The notes under the pieces: generated by a model
Database searches by the model: none
The model's input: the letters and a program-made list of their open reading frames with translations, nothing else
What the model was told of the DNA's origin: nothing
In this document: piece by piece, positions 52,530 through 60,934 of the stretch
Position numbering within the stretch: position 1 is the first letter of the stretch
Layout of the letters: every line of letters starts with the position of its first letter
Made by a program: the position numbers and the translations under genes
Source of the DNA: UBA1723 sp045629285
Lineage (GTDB): Bacteria > Bacteroidota > Bacteroidia > Bacteroidales > Paludibacteraceae
NCBI GenBank assembly: GCA_045629285.1
Contig: JAZQQY010000053.1
Span: forward strand, 61,850-125,849
DNA: 64,000 nucleotides
Reading direction: 5' to 3'

Positions 52530-53849
52530 ATGAAGTTTTTTGATAGATCTGAAGAAACAAAAAAGCTTAAGGAGATTGAACAGTTGTCTACACAAACTGC
52601 TCAATTCACAGTTGTGACTGGAAGAAGACGTATAGGGAAAACTTCTTTGATACGAGAAGTGTATAAAAATATTGAGTACCTTTATTTTTTCGTGACAAGA
52701 AAAGCGGAATATGAACTATGTCAAGTTTTTAAGGAGGAAATTGAACAAAAACTGTCGGTTCCTATATTAGGTAATGCCATACACTTTTCTGAAATTTTCA
52801 ATTATGTAATACAGCTGTCTAAAAATCGACCTATAACATTAGTGATTGATGAATTTCAGGATTTCATAAGAATCAATCCATCTGTATTCTCAGATATGCA
52901 GAAGATATGGGATCTTAACAAGAACGATGCAAAAATCAATTTGATTGTCTGTGGTTCTGTAAATTCATTGATGAATAAGATTTTTCGTGATGAAAAAGAA
53001 CCTCTTTTTGGAAGACAAACAAATATGTTGAAGATTCGTCCGTTTGCGACAACTGTTTTGTCTGAAATATTGGAAACATATAATCCTAAGTTTACGAAAG
53101 AAGACTTGCTTGCCCTTTATGTGATTTCTGGAGGCGTGGCAAAGTATGTAGAGTTGATGGTCGACAATAAAAGATTGTCAAAAGAACAGATGCTAAAGTC
53201 TTATTTTGAAAAGGATTCCTACTTCCTAAATGAAGGAAAATCGATGTTGATTGAAGAGTTTGGAAAAGAGTATGGAATCTATTTTTCCATACTTTCTTTG
53301 ATCGCTCAAGGCCGTAATACGCGCTCTGAAATAGAAGATTTGCTTAATATGGAGATCGGAGGGTATCTTACAAAGTTGATATCCGACTATGAGTTGATTG
53401 CTAAGCATCAGCCAATATTTGAGAAATCAGCTAATAAGAATGTCCGTTATGCTGTTACTGATCCGTTCCTACGTTTTTGGTTTAGGTTTGTATTCAAATA
53501 TGCACATGTCATAGAAGCAGGTGGTAATGATGCGTTACTTGAGAAGGTTAAGTCTGATTATAGCGCTTATAGTGGACTTGTACTTGAGGATTATTTTCGT
53601 CAGCGTATGATAGAAAGTGGACAGTATACTCGTATTGGATATTGGCATGATCGTAAAGGGAATAACGAAATTGACATTATAGCACTGAATGAATTTTCTA
53701 ATAAAATGGAAATTTATGAAGTGAAAAAGCAGGGTAAAGATGTTGATTTAAGTATATTACGTTCTAAAACATCATATTTCTTACAGTCTGTCAAAGAATT
53801 GAATGACTATGATATATCTTATCAAGGCTTATCAATGGAGGATATGTGA
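52530..53849 (+). CDS. AAA ATPase with C-terminal DUF234-type nuclease-like domain
   Basis: The 439-residue protein starts at ATG 52530; in-frame codons upstream overlap a promoter-like TATAATTTCGC stretch. The Walker A box is GRRRIGKT (31-38) and Walker B is TLVIDEFQDF. A winged-helix-like middle follows. The C-terminal part matches DUF234, with a PD-(D/E)XK-like core in NNEIDIIALNEFSNKMEIYE and VKKQGK. These archaeal-type ATPases are widespread in Bacteroidota and often scattered singly. Their function is unknown, though mobility or defence has been suggested. Codon use is AT-rich compared with the ribosomal gene before it, consistent with acquisition. Confidence 0.83.
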   Translation: MKFFDRSEETKKLKEIEQLSTQTAQFTVVTGRRRIGKTSLIREVYKNIEYLYFFVTRKAEYELCQVFKEEIEQKLSVPILGNAIHFSEIFNYVIQLSKNRPITLVIDEFQDFIRINPSVFSDMQKIWDLNKNDAKINLIVCGSVNSLMNKIFRDEKEPLFGRQTNMLKIRPFATTVLSEILETYNPKFTKEDLLALYVISGGVAKYVELMVDNKRLSKEQMLKSYFEKDSYFLNEGKSMLIEEFGKEYGIYFSILSLIAQGRNTRSEIEDLLNMEIGGYLTKLISDYELIAKHQPIFEKSANKNVRYAVTDPFLRFWFRFVFKYAHVIEAGGNDALLEKVKSDYSAYSGLVLEDYFRQRMIESGQYTRIGYWHDRKGNNEIDIIALNEFSNKMEIYEVKKQGKDVDLSILRSKTSYFLQSVKELNDYDISYQGLSMEDM

Positions 53850-53860
53850 CGTTAACCCTC

Positions 53861-53885
53861 TTACCTAAATTTCGGTATTGTCCAC
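53861..53885 (+). repeat. Left direct repeat flanking the NADAR-like gene
   Basis: TTACCTAAATTTCGGTATTG followed by TCCAC. It matches 54716-54740 at 23 of 25 positions and lies 12 nt after the ATPase stop. The stretch 53886-54116 is AT-rich; its TGATTTTG at 53901-53908 is a near match to a -7 box. Confidence 0.7.
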
Positions 53886-54116
53886 TTTTTGACCTCAACC
53901 TGATTTTGCGTCCGCTTTTTACCATAAAGCCACTCTGCCTAATGTCGGGATTTTGACGGAGAAATAAGTTTTTTACGTCATAATACACTATTTTTAGTCA
54001 AAAAAATGTAATTTTTTTGATTTGCAATGGTCTATAAATTAATTTATTATAATGGGTGATAATTTTGGGTGAAATGTGTAAGTAACCCCTATTAAGCAAC
54101 TTAAACTATTTCTGAA

Positions 54117-54608
54117 ATGACAGATTTGATTCAAAAAATCATGTGCAAGCTTGGACTTGCTATCGATATTAAGATTGGTACTGAGTATCCTACCATCGTA
54201 CTGTGCAATACGTATGCGAAACCGTTTATGTTAGACGGTGTGGCTTGTGGCTCGATTGAAGGTTTTTTACAGGCAGTCAAACTCCCTGATGCGTCAGAAC
54301 AGAAGCGCATTTGTGCCCTTTCTGGCAAGGAAGCAAAATCAGCCACAACCTCCGCATGGAAAAAAGAGCAGGTTGTATATTGGAATGGTGTAGCATATCA
54401 GCGTGAAGGAAAGGAGTTCCAATCCCTTTTACGTAGAGCATACCGCCAGGCCTATGCCGAGAATGAATTGTTTCGCAATGCATTGGCCGCCACAAAAGGA
54501 AAAAAGTTGATACACTTGGTAGGTAAGTGCGACGCAAAAGAGACAATTCTAACTCGTGATGAAATGTGTACGATTCTAACAGAATTAAGAAACGGAACGG
54601 CTTACTGA
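54117..54608 (+). CDS. NADAR/YbiA-like protein (tentative)
   Basis: The 163-residue cytoplasmic protein contains CGSIEGFLQAVKLPD, ICALSGKEAKSATTSAW, YWNGVAYQREGKEFQSLLRR, FRNALAATKGKKLIHLVG and TILTRDEMCTILTELR. The order (a [S/T]xExFLQxxK motif, a GxxAK segment, then a helix with N-x-x-F-x-x-A-L) resembles the NADAR (YbiA/DUF1768) superfamily. NADAR enzymes hydrolyse N-glycosidic bonds of ADP-ribose derivatives and several act with defence systems. I rate the match as suggestive only. The gene lies between two 25-bp direct repeats with a hairpin after it, so it looks like an inserted cassette. Confidence 0.45.
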   Translation: MTDLIQKIMCKLGLAIDIKIGTEYPTIVLCNTYAKPFMLDGVACGSIEGFLQAVKLPDASEQKRICALSGKEAKSATTSAWKKEQVVYWNGVAYQREGKEFQSLLRRAYRQAYAENELFRNALAATKGKKLIHLVGKCDAKETILTRDEMCTILTELRNGTAY

Positions 54609-54644
54609 TCAAAATGACCATAGTCAAGAAATAATGAAACAGAT

Positions 54645-54669
54645 TTAGTTACTTGCACTAAGTAACTAA
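54645..54669 (+). repeat. Perfect hairpin downstream of the NADAR-like gene
   Basis: A 10-bp perfect inverted repeat TTAGTTACTT / AAGTAACTAA has a 5-nt loop (GCACT). No T tract follows, so it is not a typical terminator. Confidence 0.6.
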
Positions 54670-54715
54670 TATAAAGTCAGTATCGCCTATGTTCACGACC
54701 TGAACGAATCGCATT

Positions 54716-54740
54716 TTACCTAAATATCGGTATTGCCCAC
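54716..54740 (+). repeat. Right direct repeat flanking the NADAR-like gene
   Basis: TTACCTAAATATCGGTATTG followed by CCCAC; 23 of 25 positions match 53861-53885. Its TTG (54733-54735) serves as the -33 element of the RidA-like gene's promoter. Confidence 0.7.
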
Positions 54741-54763
54741 CTCCCTTCTTCCGTATATTTTTG
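54733..54763 (+). promoter_or_regulatory. Promoter of the RidA-ccs-feoAB operon
   Basis: TTG at 54733-54735 and TATTTTTG at 54756-54763 are spaced 20 nt apart. A second TAAATTTG box at 54827-54834, 5 nt before the ATG, is too close to be the main start. Confidence 0.62.
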
Positions 54764-54838
54764 CAGAATAATCGGGTTGATTGCGATTTCTACTCTTGAT
54801 TTGCAATAAATACCGTAAAAAGCAAGTAAATTTGCAGT

Positions 54839-55972
54839 ATGAAACACGAAAAAAAGGAGTTCAACGACAGTAATAGAATTGTAGCGAACATTTCTTCGTT
54901 CACTATACCAGCCAACAACGGCAGTCGGTCTATCGTCCACGCTATTTTCGTCCCAACTGCGGATAAGTGTAGCAATGTGGCTTTGCAGGCCGACAATATC
55001 CGTCATGCCATTGAATTGATTGAGGAGGAGTGTGGCGTGACTGCTTTCTTCGTGCGTGTCCACCTTAGCGACGTCGCTACTCAGGTTTCTTGCGTGAAGG
55101 AGGCTTTTGCAAGCAAGAATTGCGCTCTTTCTATCGTGGGCCAGGCTCCTATGCCTCTTTGCAAGGTGCAGGCGATCGCAATGTTTGAAAGTGATATTGA
55201 GATTTCCCGCGTCGACGCGAATACAATCCTGGTCGACAATGGTATTGATGAGTGCTACTGGACTACTCGCTTGGTGGATGCAAAGGATGATAGCTATAAG
55301 CAGACTCATCGTCAGCTTGAGCGTTATGAGAAGATGCTTGCCGACAACGGTATGAATATCGCTGATAATTGCGTCCGAACTTGGTTTTTTGTTCGTGATA
55401 TCGATTGCAATTATAATGGTGTGGTGGTAGGTCGACGCGAGAATTTCCTTCAAAACGGTTTGACTCCAGACACTCACTATATAGCCAGCACTGGTATCGA
55501 GGGCAAGTATGAGGATCATAAGGTGTTGAGTATTCTCGACGCTTACGCTGTGAAGAATATCCCTACGGATAAGATTCAGATTCTCTATGCCGCTGAGAAT
55601 ATGAACAAGACGATTGAATATGGCGTCACTTTTGAGCGCGGCGTCTGTGTCCATCATTCTGGCTATAAACAGGTCTATATCAGCGGTACAGCGAGCATCG
55701 ACACTAAAGGTGAGGTGCTTCATATCGGCGACATCAAAGGTCAGGTGAAGCGTATGACTGAGAATGTCAACGCTTTGTTGGTAGAGGCTGGTTGCAAATG
55801 GGACGACATTGCCCAAGCCACGGTCTATTTGAGAGATATTGCTGATTACGAGGTCGCATATAATGAACTGAGCAAGATTATGCCCGACGGTCAGTTTATC
55901 ATCGTCCAGGCTCCTGTCTGCCGACCTACATGGCTAATTGAGATGGAGACTATCGCAATCGGTAAGGAGTGA
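54839..55972 (+). CDS. RidA (YjgF)-family protein with extended N-terminus
   Basis: The 377-residue protein has a C-terminal RidA-like domain (~280-377): YKQVYISGTASIDTKGEVLH, VKRMTENVNALLVEAGCKWD, and QATVYLRDIADYEVAYNELS. RidA proteins deaminate reactive enamines and imines. The long N-terminal half (~1-270) is poorly characterised and resembles the first half of chorismatase-like RidA relatives. The conserved RidA Arg is present near the C-terminus as APVCRPTWLIEMETIAI. It overlaps the next gene (TGATG) and so is translationally coupled to cytochrome c assembly. The link between the two roles is unclear. Confidence 0.72.
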   Translation: MKHEKKEFNDSNRIVANISSFTIPANNGSRSIVHAIFVPTADKCSNVALQADNIRHAIELIEEECGVTAFFVRVHLSDVATQVSCVKEAFASKNCALSIVGQAPMPLCKVQAIAMFESDIEISRVDANTILVDNGIDECYWTTRLVDAKDDSYKQTHRQLERYEKMLADNGMNIADNCVRTWFFVRDIDCNYNGVVVGRRENFLQNGLTPDTHYIASTGIEGKYEDHKVLSILDAYAVKNIPTDKIQILYAAENMNKTIEYGVTFERGVCVHHSGYKQVYISGTASIDTKGEVLHIGDIKGQVKRMTENVNALLVEAGCKWDDIAQATVYLRDIADYEVAYNELSKIMPDGQFIIVQAPVCRPTWLIEMETIAIGKE

Positions 55973-58131
55973 TGAAAGAGAAAGTTTTGAGTATTCTGCC
56001 ATTCGTGACGTTGGCAATCATCACAATCGCCTTGGCGATATTCACGATTGTAGGTCAGGTTGGCGATACTTCTCTTTATTCCAATCCTTTAATGATTCTC
56101 GGTTGGGGAATCGTGGCAATCTCAGGTTCATACCTTATTTTCAGAAAAAGGAAGACGATGGGGATTCCGACTATTCTGATCCACGCGTCGTTTATCTTGA
56201 TTCTGATCGGCGCACTCGTCAGCCACTTTTCTGAACTTGGAATTATTCATCTGCGTGAGGGCGAAGCTAAATCCGTCGCCTTGACAGAGAAAAATACAAT
56301 GATTAAATTGCCATTCGATATTATCTTACGCAATTTTACTATTGAATATTATAATGCTTCCGATGCTCCGAAAGATTTTGTGAGCGTCGTGGAGATTGTA
56401 GAAAAGGAAGGAAAGGCATCTACACATCGTATTTCGATGAATAAGATTCTGGATTACGACGGCTATCGATTGTTTCAGTCGTCCTACGATAATGATGGCA
56501 AAGGCAGTATACTCATAGTGGCACATGATCCCGTCGGAACGGGAATAACATATATCGGCTATGTGATGCTGGCATTCTCGATGATCCTTTTCCTATTCGG
56601 CAGGCGTAGCCATTTCCGACAAGTTTTGGCGAGTCCGCTTTGGAAAACATTCACTGTGGTTGCTTTGACGGTTATCCCGTCGTTGACGGATGCTGCTCCA
56701 TGCACATTCCCCAAAGGAAAGGATTCTTCCGACGTGGATGAGATGTTTGGAAATGTCCATATACTCTACAATGGCAGAATTGCACCGTTGGAAACTTATG
56801 CTTTCGATTTCACTCGTAAGTTGACAGGCAAGGATAGCTACGGTGAGTTTAGCGCGACGCAGGTGTTGGCTGGCTGGATTTTCTTTCCAGAGGAGTGGAG
56901 ACATGAGAAGATGATCAAGTCGGAATACGGTGTGCTTGACTTTGATTCAGCGATAGATACGTTGAATAAGGGATTGAGAGCCAAACTGATGACTAAGGAG
57001 TTTAACGCTCTTGACGAAAAGATTGGACTGATTCTTGATTTGCAGAGTGGCGCACCGTTGAAGATATTTCCGGTGAAATCGGATTCTTCAATTGTCTGGA
57101 TGGATCCTGCTTCTGATTTTAAAGGTGGAATGAAGGGTTTTGTAGATTATGTCAAGGGCAAATGGCCTGCTGATGATTTTGTTCCTGAAAATAAACATCA
57201 GGGTAAGTATGATTCTTTATCGGAAGTTTGGTATTTGTTGAAAGTCGGTCAGAATTATACTCTTTATCCTCGTGGATATTCGAAGAAACAGCAAGTATTG
57301 GATCATGTAGAGCATCTCTACAACCGTTATTGCAGCACTGCTCCATGGGCTTACGCTTCATTGACACTCGGACTGTTGTCGTTCGTCTGCCTGATGTGTG
57401 GCAAATTGAACAGATACCGACGTTGGTTTCTATTCGCGTCGGCAATAATAATCTTTGTCGGAGTTTCGACAATATTTGCAATGAGAGGAGTCGTTGCCGG
57501 CCGTTTCCCGATGAGTAACGGCTACGAAACGATGCTCTTCATAAGTTGGATAGCTTTTGCAATGACCATCTTTGCAGGCTTGAAGATTGCGTTGGTGATG
57601 CCGGCTGGCTTTTTTATCGGTGGATTCGCCCTTTTGGTGAGTAAATTGAGCATGATGAATCCGGAGATTACGCCGCTTATGCCGGTGCTCGCGTCGCCAT
57701 GGATGAGCCTTCATGTGACTTTGATGATGCTTTCCTATACGCTTTTTGCATTTATGGCGGTGAATAGCGTGGCATATTTAGTACTCAAGGATAATATCGT
57801 CAAGAACGGAACAGCGGAGAATAGAGATCGCTTGGTGCTGTTGAATAGATTCTTGCTCTATCCTGCCACTTTCATGCTGGCGATAGGCATGTTCATCGGG
57901 GCTGTCTGGGCTAACGAATCCTGGGGAAGCTACTGGAACTGGGATCCAAAGGAGACGTGGGCATTGATCACAATGATCATCTACGCTATGGCATTCCACC
58001 GTGATAGCATCGGCTGGATGAAGCGAGACACTCCGTTCCAGATTTATTTGCTGGTGAGTTTCGCATCAATTATTATGACATATTTCGGCGTCAACTATCT
58101 GTTGGGAGGCATGCATAGTTACGCTGGTTAG
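55972..58131 (+). CDS. Cytochrome c biogenesis protein, ResB-CcsA fusion
   Basis: The 719-residue membrane protein begins at ATG 55972, which overlaps the previous stop (TGATG); a GTG one codon earlier is less likely. The N-terminal ~240 residues have TM segments and a periplasmic region like ResB/Ccs1 (ILIGALVSHFSELGIIHL). The C-terminal ~280 residues form a CcsA domain with eight or so TMs and the WWD haem-handling motif WGSYWNWDPKETWALITMII (~652-671). Together they export haem and attach it to apocytochromes c (System II). The next gene is feoAB, so haem assembly and iron uptake are linked in one operon. Confidence 0.87.
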   Translation: MKEKVLSILPFVTLAIITIALAIFTIVGQVGDTSLYSNPLMILGWGIVAISGSYLIFRKRKTMGIPTILIHASFILILIGALVSHFSELGIIHLREGEAKSVALTEKNTMIKLPFDIILRNFTIEYYNASDAPKDFVSVVEIVEKEGKASTHRISMNKILDYDGYRLFQSSYDNDGKGSILIVAHDPVGTGITYIGYVMLAFSMILFLFGRRSHFRQVLASPLWKTFTVVALTVIPSLTDAAPCTFPKGKDSSDVDEMFGNVHILYNGRIAPLETYAFDFTRKLTGKDSYGEFSATQVLAGWIFFPEEWRHEKMIKSEYGVLDFDSAIDTLNKGLRAKLMTKEFNALDEKIGLILDLQSGAPLKIFPVKSDSSIVWMDPASDFKGGMKGFVDYVKGKWPADDFVPENKHQGKYDSLSEVWYLLKVGQNYTLYPRGYSKKQQVLDHVEHLYNRYCSTAPWAYASLTLGLLSFVCLMCGKLNRYRRWFLFASAIIIFVGVSTIFAMRGVVAGRFPMSNGYETMLFISWIAFAMTIFAGLKIALVMPAGFFIGGFALLVSKLSMMNPEITPLMPVLASPWMSLHVTLMMLSYTLFAFMAVNSVAYLVLKDNIVKNGTAENRDRLVLLNRFLLYPATFMLAIGMFIGAVWANESWGSYWNWDPKETWALITMIIYAMAFHRDSIGWMKRDTPFQIYLLVSFASIIMTYFGVNYLLGGMHSYAG

Positions 58132-58142
58132 GATATAAATGT

Positions 58143-60590
58143 ATGGAATCTAAAGGAAAAAAACTATTGTCGGAGATTGAACAGGGCAAAGAGGTTGTCG
58201 TGTTCAGAGTGAAAGGCCAAGGTGGATTCCGCCATCGTGTGATGGAGATGGGATTCGTCAAGGGCGAGAAGGTTACTGTTCTTAAGAATGCACCTTTGCA
58301 GGATCCGATTGAATACAAGGTGATGCAGAGTCATGTGTCCTTGCGTCGTGCTGAGGCTGCCCATATTGAGGTGGTAAGTACTGAAGCTGAGACTGACGAA
58401 GAGAAGTATGCATTCCAAGGCACCATCAGTGAAGACCAGACAGTACGTTCTGAGTCTTTTGACAAAACTATCACTGTGGCTTTGGTGGGTAATCCGAATT
58501 GTGGAAAAACATCCCTATTTAACCATGCTACCGGTATGCACGAACATGTCGGCAACTATAGTGGCGTGACAGTGTCGTCGAAGACAGGAACTTTCTATCA
58601 TAAAGGCTATACGATTAATCTTGTCGACCTCCCAGGCACCTATTCCATTACAGAATATTCTCCCGAAGAACTTTATGTGCGTGAGTACATCACGGAGCAG
58701 CATCCTGACATGATCCTCAATGTGGTGGATGCCGGCAACCTTGCACGTAATATGTTCCTCACTACACAACTCATTGATATGAATGTACGTATGGTGATGG
58801 CGTTGAACATGTACGACGTGCTTGAAAAAAGTGGTTCTAAATTGGATATCGACCAACTTGAGAAAATCATAGGTTTCCCTTGTGTGCCGACATGTGCCAA
58901 GACAGGTGAAGGTATCACCCACGTGCTCGACCATATTGTGAATATCCACGAAGATCAGGAGACGTTGTTAAAGCATATCCATATCAATTATGGCCAGACA
59001 ATCGAGAAAGAGATCGAGAAAATCAAGCCGTTGATCGCGTCGCACAATGAAATTGCGGTGGATTATCCGTTCAGATACATCATTTTGAAGCTTCTTGAAG
59101 GCGACAAACATACAGAAGAGTCGATCAAAAAATCGTTCAGCGATTTTGAGCCCATTAGAAAGCAACTTGAAGCGTCGAGAAAGGAAATCTCTTTGGCTTA
59201 CGACGAAGATCCCGCCAGTGTCATTACAAATGCCAAATATGGCTTCATTCGTGGTGCGTTGAATGAGACTTTGGAGGTGAAAGAGGGATTCTATAATGAT
59301 TTGGAATATAAGGCCGACAGAATTCTCACTCATAAGTGGCTCGGATTCCCATTCTTGCTGTTTTTCCTATTCTTGATGTTTGAGGCTACTTTCCAGCTTG
59401 GCGCTTATCCGCAAGGTTGGATTGAAAGTTTGGTCACTCTCATCTGTAACGGCTTGAAGAACATCTTGCCGCAAGGTATTCTTGCCGATCTGATTGTTGA
59501 CGGAATTATCGCCGGAGTAGGTGGAGTTATCGTGTTCCTTCCTAATATTTTGATACTGTTCTTCTTCATTGCAATTCTGGAAGATACAGGTTACATGGCG
59601 AGAGCTGCGTTCATCATGGATCGTGTGATGCACAAGGTGGGATTGCACGGAAAGAGTTTCATTCCTATGTTGAGCGGATTCGGCTGTGGAGTGCCTGCTA
59701 TCATGGCGACACGTACATTGGAGAATCCTAAGGATAGAATCATCACAATGATGTCGATTCCGTTTATGTCTTGTTCGGCTCGACTTCCCGTCTACCTATT
59801 GCTTGTGAGTGCTTTCTTCACTGAGAAACAGGGATTGATGCTGTTCTTGATCTATTTGATTGGTATCGTATTTGCCATCTTGACTGCACTGTTGCTTAAG
59901 AAGACAAAGTTCAAGAACAATAGTGAGGAGTTTGTGATGGAGCTTCCTCCATACCGTATTCCGACGTGGAGAAGCGTCTTGATCCACATGTGGGATAAAG
60001 CAGCGGAGTATCTAAAGAAAATGGGAACTGTCATTCTGCTTGCGTCGATCATACTATGGGCGTTGAATTATTTCCCATCGTCGTCACCTGAGTTGGATGA
60101 AATGGATGCGAAAATTGCCCAGTTTGACGAAGGTAGTGAGGAGAGAGTAGCGTTGGAGTTGCAGAGATCATCCGTACAGAGTGAAAACTCATATATCGGA
60201 AGCATCGGTAAGTTTATAGCTCCAGCATTTGCTCCACTTGGTTTTGATTGGAAAACATCTGTCAGCATCCTTACTGGTTTGGCAGCAAAAGAGATTGTAG
60301 TGTCGTCGATGGGTATTCTTTATCAGGCGGATTCTGCTGCTGATGAAGAGAGCGAAAAACTGGTTACAGCATTGCAGAATGCCAAATACAGTGATGGTAG
60401 CCATATTTTCAATCCAATTGTGGCTTTCACGTTGATGCTATTCATATTGTTGTGCTCGCCGTGTATAGCGGCAGTCACAGCATTGGCAAAAGAGTCGACA
60501 GCCGGGTGGGCTGCATTTGCAGTAGGATACACTACATTGGTGGCGTGGATAGTGTCGTTCGCATTCTATCAGATTGCGAGTATGATATAA
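58143..60590 (+). CDS. feoB: FeoAB fusion, ferrous iron transporter
   Basis: The 815-residue fusion has a FeoA SH3-like domain at residues 1-78 (KVTVLKNAPLQDPIEYKVMQ) joined to FeoB. The FeoB G domain has G1 GNPNCGKTS (~116-124), G3 VDLPGTYSI and G4 NMYD. The membrane region (~400-815) has the gate-like segments GYMARAAFIMDRVMHKVGLH, LSGFGCGVPAIMATR and CSARLPVYLLL. FeoB imports Fe2+ across the inner membrane. FeoA-FeoB fusions are usual in Bacteroidota. The gene starts 11 nt after ccsA. A perfect 9-bp hairpin (60591-60611) follows its stop before the Cys-rich partner gene. Confidence 0.95.
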   Translation: MESKGKKLLSEIEQGKEVVVFRVKGQGGFRHRVMEMGFVKGEKVTVLKNAPLQDPIEYKVMQSHVSLRRAEAAHIEVVSTEAETDEEKYAFQGTISEDQTVRSESFDKTITVALVGNPNCGKTSLFNHATGMHEHVGNYSGVTVSSKTGTFYHKGYTINLVDLPGTYSITEYSPEELYVREYITEQHPDMILNVVDAGNLARNMFLTTQLIDMNVRMVMALNMYDVLEKSGSKLDIDQLEKIIGFPCVPTCAKTGEGITHVLDHIVNIHEDQETLLKHIHINYGQTIEKEIEKIKPLIASHNEIAVDYPFRYIILKLLEGDKHTEESIKKSFSDFEPIRKQLEASRKEISLAYDEDPASVITNAKYGFIRGALNETLEVKEGFYNDLEYKADRILTHKWLGFPFLLFFLFLMFEATFQLGAYPQGWIESLVTLICNGLKNILPQGILADLIVDGIIAGVGGVIVFLPNILILFFFIAILEDTGYMARAAFIMDRVMHKVGLHGKSFIPMLSGFGCGVPAIMATRTLENPKDRIITMMSIPFMSCSARLPVYLLLVSAFFTEKQGLMLFLIYLIGIVFAILTALLLKKTKFKNNSEEFVMELPPYRIPTWRSVLIHMWDKAAEYLKKMGTVILLASIILWALNYFPSSSPELDEMDAKIAQFDEGSEERVALELQRSSVQSENSYIGSIGKFIAPAFAPLGFDWKTSVSILTGLAAKEIVVSSMGILYQADSAADEESEKLVTALQNAKYSDGSHIFNPIVAFTLMLFILLCSPCIAAVTALAKESTAGWAAFAVGYTTLVAWIVSFAFYQIASMI

Positions 60591-60611
60591 TGTCGAGTTG
60601 ATAACTCGACA
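60591..60611 (+). repeat. Hairpin after feoAB
   Basis: TGTCGAGTT / AACTCGACA is a perfect 9-bp stem with a 3-nt loop and no T tract. It may stabilise the 3' end of feoAB mRNA or tune read-through to the next gene. Confidence 0.55.
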
Positions 60612-60649
60612 CACGAGACAGGGATACACGAGAGCAAAAAAGAAAAATT

Positions 60650-60847
60650 ATGCAAGAGATTATCGTATATATCATTATCGCATTGGCGGTTTTCTTTTCA
60701 ATAAAAAGGCTTTTGTCTAAGGATAAAGGCTGTGGATGTGGCTGCGATGGTTGTGGAGAAAATGTAGAATGTGGAATGCGGAATGCGAAATGTGACTCTT
60801 GTAATTGTAGCGGTGAATGTAAATTGCGAAATATAAAATCAAAGTGA
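60650..60847 (+). CDS. FeoB-associated Cys-rich membrane protein
   Basis: The 65-residue peptide has one N-terminal TM segment (IIVYIIIALAVFFSIKRLL) followed by a Cys-rich tail: KGCGCGCDGCGENVEC, CDSCNCSGEC. This is the FeoB-associated Cys-rich family (PF12669-type), thought to bind iron or assist FeoB. The last ~25 residues come from a repetitive GAATGCGGAATGCGAAATG-type stretch, so the C-terminus may be poorly conserved. It is 60 nt after feoAB and is the last gene of the operon before a bidirectional terminator. Confidence 0.78.
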   Translation: MQEIIVYIIIALAVFFSIKRLLSKDKGCGCGCDGCGENVECGMRNAKCDSCNCSGECKLRNIKSK

Positions 60848-60883
60848 TTGCAAAATACTGATTATCTCTAATCAAGATAAACC

Positions 60884-60916
60884 AAAAAAGGTTGACCGAT
60901 TGGCCAACCTTTTTTG
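60884..60916. terminator. Bidirectional terminator between the feo operon and the minus-strand secreted gene
   Basis: AAAAAAGGTTG (60884-60894) pairs with CAACCTTTTTT (60905-60915), with A and T tracts on both sides. Confidence 0.9.
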
Positions 60917-60934
60917 TTATCGTCAACGTTAACG

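Noticed and set aside
54716..55816. Long antisense frame (366 codons) opposite the RidA-like gene
   Set aside because: It has no recognisable domain or signal, and the plus-strand frame carries clear RidA motifs and operon overlap. It is an artefact of codon bias.
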